Of a stretch of 49,423 nt of DNA, positions 47,289 to 49,423 are shown piece after piece. Position 1 is the first letter of the stretch, and every line of letters starts with the position of its first letter. The stretch is taken from contig CAJUHC010000006.1 of assembly GCA_910586345.1 (NCBI GenBank), positions 12,656 through 62,078 of the forward strand. Direction: 5' to 3'. Made by a program: the position numbers and the translations under genes. Under the pieces are notes generated by a model. It did not search any database. It was given only the letters and a program-made list of their open reading frames with translations, and was not told the origin of the DNA. Origin of the DNA: an uncultured Christensenella sp. (GTDB lineage: Bacteria; Bacillota; Clostridia; Christensenellales; Borkfalkiaceae).

Positions 47289-48350
47289 ATGTTTTTCGAC
47301 GACGAGGAATTTGAAGAAGAAGAGGACAGGCTTGTAAAGAGTACAAAGGGCGGATACGATATAGAAGAAAACGTTCTGCGCCCCAAGACGCTCGAAGCGT
47401 ACGTCGGTCAAAGCAAGGTCAAAGAAAATTTAAAAGTTTATATGAACGCCGCGAAAAAGAGGGGCGAAGTTTTGGAACACGTTCTGCTGTACGGCGCGCC
47501 CGGACTCGGCAAAACGACGCTTGCGCACATAATCGCGTCGGAAATGGGCGGTCAGCTTAAACTGACTTCCGCGCCCGCCATAGAGCGGAGCGGAGATTTG
47601 GCGGCTATTCTTACCAACCTTAACGACGGCGACGTGCTGTTCATTGACGAAATACACAGACTGAACCACAGCGTGGAAGAAATTTTGTATTCTGCAATGG
47701 AAGATTACGCGCTCGACATAATTGTCGGAAAGGGACCGAGCGCGAGGAATATCCGTTTCACGCTCAAAAAATTTACCTTGATAGGCGCGACAACCCGCGC
47801 GGGAATGATTGCCAATCCTCTGCGCGACAGGTTCGGAATTATCTGCCGTCTCGAAATGTATACTCCCGACGAGCTGAAAGAAATAGTTTCCAAAAGCGCG
47901 GGAATGCTCGGCGTCGCAATCGATAACGATGCCGCCGAAGAAATAGCAAGACGTTCGCGCGGGACGCCGAGAATAGCTAACAGGCTTTTGAAAAGAGTCC
48001 GCGATTTCTCGACAATTAACGGCAATTCTTCCGTCACCGTAGGCGACGCGAGATTTGCGCTCGGCAAAATGGAGATAGACGAGCTCGGGCTCGACGATAT
48101 AGACAGAGCGCTTCTCAGGGCTATGATAGAAAAATTCGACGGTAAACCCGTCGGACTCGAAACGCTTGCGGCGACCGTAAACGAGGACGCGGGAACTATC
48201 GAGGACGTCTACGAGCCGTATCTGTTACAGCTCGGTTTTATTGCGAGAACCCCGAGAGGCAGAATGGTACTGCGCGGAGGATACGAGCATTTGGGATATA
48301 AAATAAGCGAACAGAGGAAAGCTCAGCTTTCGCTGTTCGATAAAGACTGA
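47289..48350 (+). CDS. ruvB: Holliday junction branch migration ATPase RuvB
   Basis: 353-residue AAA+ motor of branch migration. It has Walker A YGAPGLGKTTLA, Walker B LFIDEIHRLN, sensor 1 IGATTRAGM, arginine finger LRDRFG and a C-terminal winged helix (FIARTPRGRMV). The N-terminal extension is rich in acidic residues. Length normal. Confidence 0.98.
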   Translation: MFFDDEEFEEEEDRLVKSTKGGYDIEENVLRPKTLEAYVGQSKVKENLKVYMNAAKKRGEVLEHVLLYGAPGLGKTTLAHIIASEMGGQLKLTSAPAIERSGDLAAILTNLNDGDVLFIDEIHRLNHSVEEILYSAMEDYALDIIVGKGPSARNIRFTLKKFTLIGATTRAGMIANPLRDRFGIICRLEMYTPDELKEIVSKSAGMLGVAIDNDAAEEIARRSRGTPRIANRLLKRVRDFSTINGNSSVTVGDARFALGKMEIDELGLDDIDRALLRAMIEKFDGKPVGLETLAATVNEDAGTIEDVYEPYLLQLGFIARTPRGRMVLRGGYEHLGYKISEQRKAQLSLFDKD

Positions 48351-48364
48351 TTGTTTAATTTGAA

Positions 48365-49423
48365 ATGAAATATTTAAAAAGAGACTTTTACTACGATTTA
48401 CCCGAAGAACTCATTGCGCAGACTCCCGCCGAACCGCGGGATTCTTCGCGTCTTTTGGTATACGACAGAGCTACGGGAAAAACCGAACATAAAATATTCC
48501 GCGATGTCGCCGATTATCTGAACGGCGGCGACGTTCTCGTTATCAATAATACTAAAGTCCTGCCCGCGCGTATGTACGCGCATACGTCTAACGGCGGAGC
48601 AGTCGAAGTGCTGTTATTGAAACGTCTTGAAAAAGACAGGTGGGAAGTGCTCGTGAAACCCGGAAAGAAATGCGCGCGCGGGAAAAAGCTCGTAATTTCC
48701 GACGAGCTTGCTTTGACGGTAGAGGATATAACCGATTCCGGAGAAAGAATAGTCAGATTCGAATACCGCGGAGTTTTCGAGGAGATATTGGACAAGGTCG
48801 GCAATATGCCGCTTCCGCCGTATATCAAGGAAAAATTAAAGGATAAAAACCGCTATCAGACGGTTTACGCGCGGACGGAGGGTTCGTCGGCGGCTCCGAC
48901 CGCGGGGCTTCATTTCACTCCCGAACTTTTAAATAAACTTCGCGGCAAAGGAGTGGAGATAGCGGAAGTTCTGCTCCACGTCGGACTCGGTACTTTCCGC
49001 CCCGTCAAAGAGGAAGTTATAACCGAACATAAAATGCACTCGGAGTATTACGAAATCGGGGAGCGTTCGGCTGAAATAATCAACCGCGCTAAACGCGAGG
49101 GAAGGAGAGTAATCGCCGTCGGCACGACTTCGGTCAGAACGCTCGAAAGCGCGGCGGACGAAAACGGTTTTATCAGCCCCTGCAAAGGCAATACGGAAAT
49201 ATTTATTTATCCGCCGTATAAATTCAAATGCGTCGACGCTCTCGTAACTAATTTCCATCTCCCCGAAAGCACTCTTATAATGCTCGTGTCCGCAATGACG
49301 GGACGTGAAGAGATACTGTCGGTTTACAGGGAGGCTGTAGAAGAAAGGTACCGTTTTTTCAGCTTCGGCGACGCGATGCTTATTGTAGGCAGGAGCGACG
49401 ACGATAAAGAGAAACCGCAAGAT
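48365..49423 (+). CDS. queA: S-adenosylmethionine:tRNA ribosyltransferase-isomerase QueA (3'-truncated by window edge)
   Basis: Transfers and isomerises the ribosyl part of SAM to preQ1 in tRNA, giving epoxyqueuosine. 353 codons are open from ATG 48365 to the window end without a stop, so at most a few C-terminal residues are missing. Motifs: YLKRDFYYDLPEELIAQTP at the start, LVINNTKVLPAR, GLHFTPELL, HVGLGTFRPV, EYYEI and TSVRTLES. FFSFGDAML is near the family's usual end, so the acidic tail after it is an extension. It lies 14 bases after ruvB with no clear binding site; tgt would be expected next. Confidence 0.96.
   Translation, partial: MKYLKRDFYYDLPEELIAQTPAEPRDSSRLLVYDRATGKTEHKIFRDVADYLNGGDVLVINNTKVLPARMYAHTSNGGAVEVLLLKRLEKDRWEVLVKPGKKCARGKKLVISDELALTVEDITDSGERIVRFEYRGVFEEILDKVGNMPLPPYIKEKLKDKNRYQTVYARTEGSSAAPTAGLHFTPELLNKLRGKGVEIAEVLLHVGLGTFRPVKEEVITEHKMHSEYYEIGERSAEIINRAKREGRRVIAVGTTSVRTLESAADENGFISPCKGNTEIFIYPPYKFKCVDALVTNFHLPESTLIMLVSAMTGREEILSVYREAVEERYRFFSFGDAMLIVGRSDDDKEKPQD

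Noticed and set aside
1..49423. CRISPR array, rRNA genes, ordinary tRNA genes, insertion sequences
   Set aside because: I looked for regular repeats, conserved rRNA blocks, cloverleaf T-arms and transposase frames and found none apart from the tmRNA.

Overview
The window reads as a chromosomal segment of an endospore-forming, low-to-mid GC Bacillota (Clostridia-type) bacterium. Sporulation genes are spread across it: ylbJ, a PdaB-like deacetylase, CotF-type coat proteins and a complete spoIIAA-spoIIAB-sigF operon. Most of it is dense housekeeping sequence. The exceptions are an AT-rich island of small Xre regulators (about 26.8-30.0 kb), a structured RNA region near 15.0 kb, and an 800-base stretch holding the tmRNA gene (38.5-39.3 kb). 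I cannot place the organism below class level from sequence alone.

Layout. 0-3.4 kb: 3' part of guaA, an EEP-fold lipoprotein and an aldo/keto reductase. 3.4-4.8 kb (minus): an ECF S-component and a DUF4430 lipoprotein, divergent from bioY. 4.8-9.7 kb (plus): bioY, alr, a 5-formyl-THF cyclo-ligase gene, rsmD, coaD, DAHP synthase and prephenate dehydratase, several with overlapping ends. 9.7-15.5 kb: ylbJ (minus), then a ylbK-like patatin, rarA, a small Xre gene (minus), the PdaB-like gene, a tandem OB-fold protein, and a structured leader or ncRNA before an orphan gene. 15.5-18.3 kb (minus): rqcP-ispDF-radA. 18.4-26.8 kb (plus): rpoB-rpoC from a perfect-consensus promoter, plus a small unknown gene. 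26.8-30.0 kb: a DUF4085-like gene and five Xre genes with one decayed copy. 30.0-33.5 kb (minus): DUF368/PopT, an EFR1-type flavodoxin-ferredoxin and an SDR with a zinc-ribbon-like tail. 33.6-34.1 kb: coat proteins. 34.1-38.5 kb (minus): pfkB, a PPTase, mtnN, luxS, ung and apgM. 38.6-39.25 kb: ssrA and hairpins. 39.3-43.7 kb (plus): DUF3737, ferritin, spoIIA operon and an aminotransferase. 43.8-46.0 kb (minus): degV and an Ntn-hydrolase. 46.1-49.4 kb (plus): ruvC-ruvA-ruvB-queA, with queA running off the edge.

Genes that work together. MtnN and LuxS form the S-adenosylhomocysteine detoxification / AI-2 branch. DAHP synthase and PheA sit at the entry and the phenylalanine exit of aromatic synthesis. 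RuvABC process Holliday junctions alongside RadA and RarA elsewhere in the window. SpoIIAA/AB/SigF form the forespore sigma-F switch. rsmD, coaD, ylbJ and ylbK recall the Bacillus ylbHIJK neighbourhood.

Most notable observations. (1) A promoter-proximal RNA at 14918-15085 has a 16-bp basal stem and mutually exclusive pseudoknot, antiterminator and terminator pairings ahead of an unknown gene. (2) The 3' end of ssrA is repeated 116 bp downstream, like an integration scar, and the tmRNA has an unusual tag end and T-loop. (3) Several consensus promoters would start transcription at or within a few bases of the start codon (leaderless mRNAs). (4) Paired palindromic operators flank the degV promoter. 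(5) The tandem Xre array contains a decayed copy.
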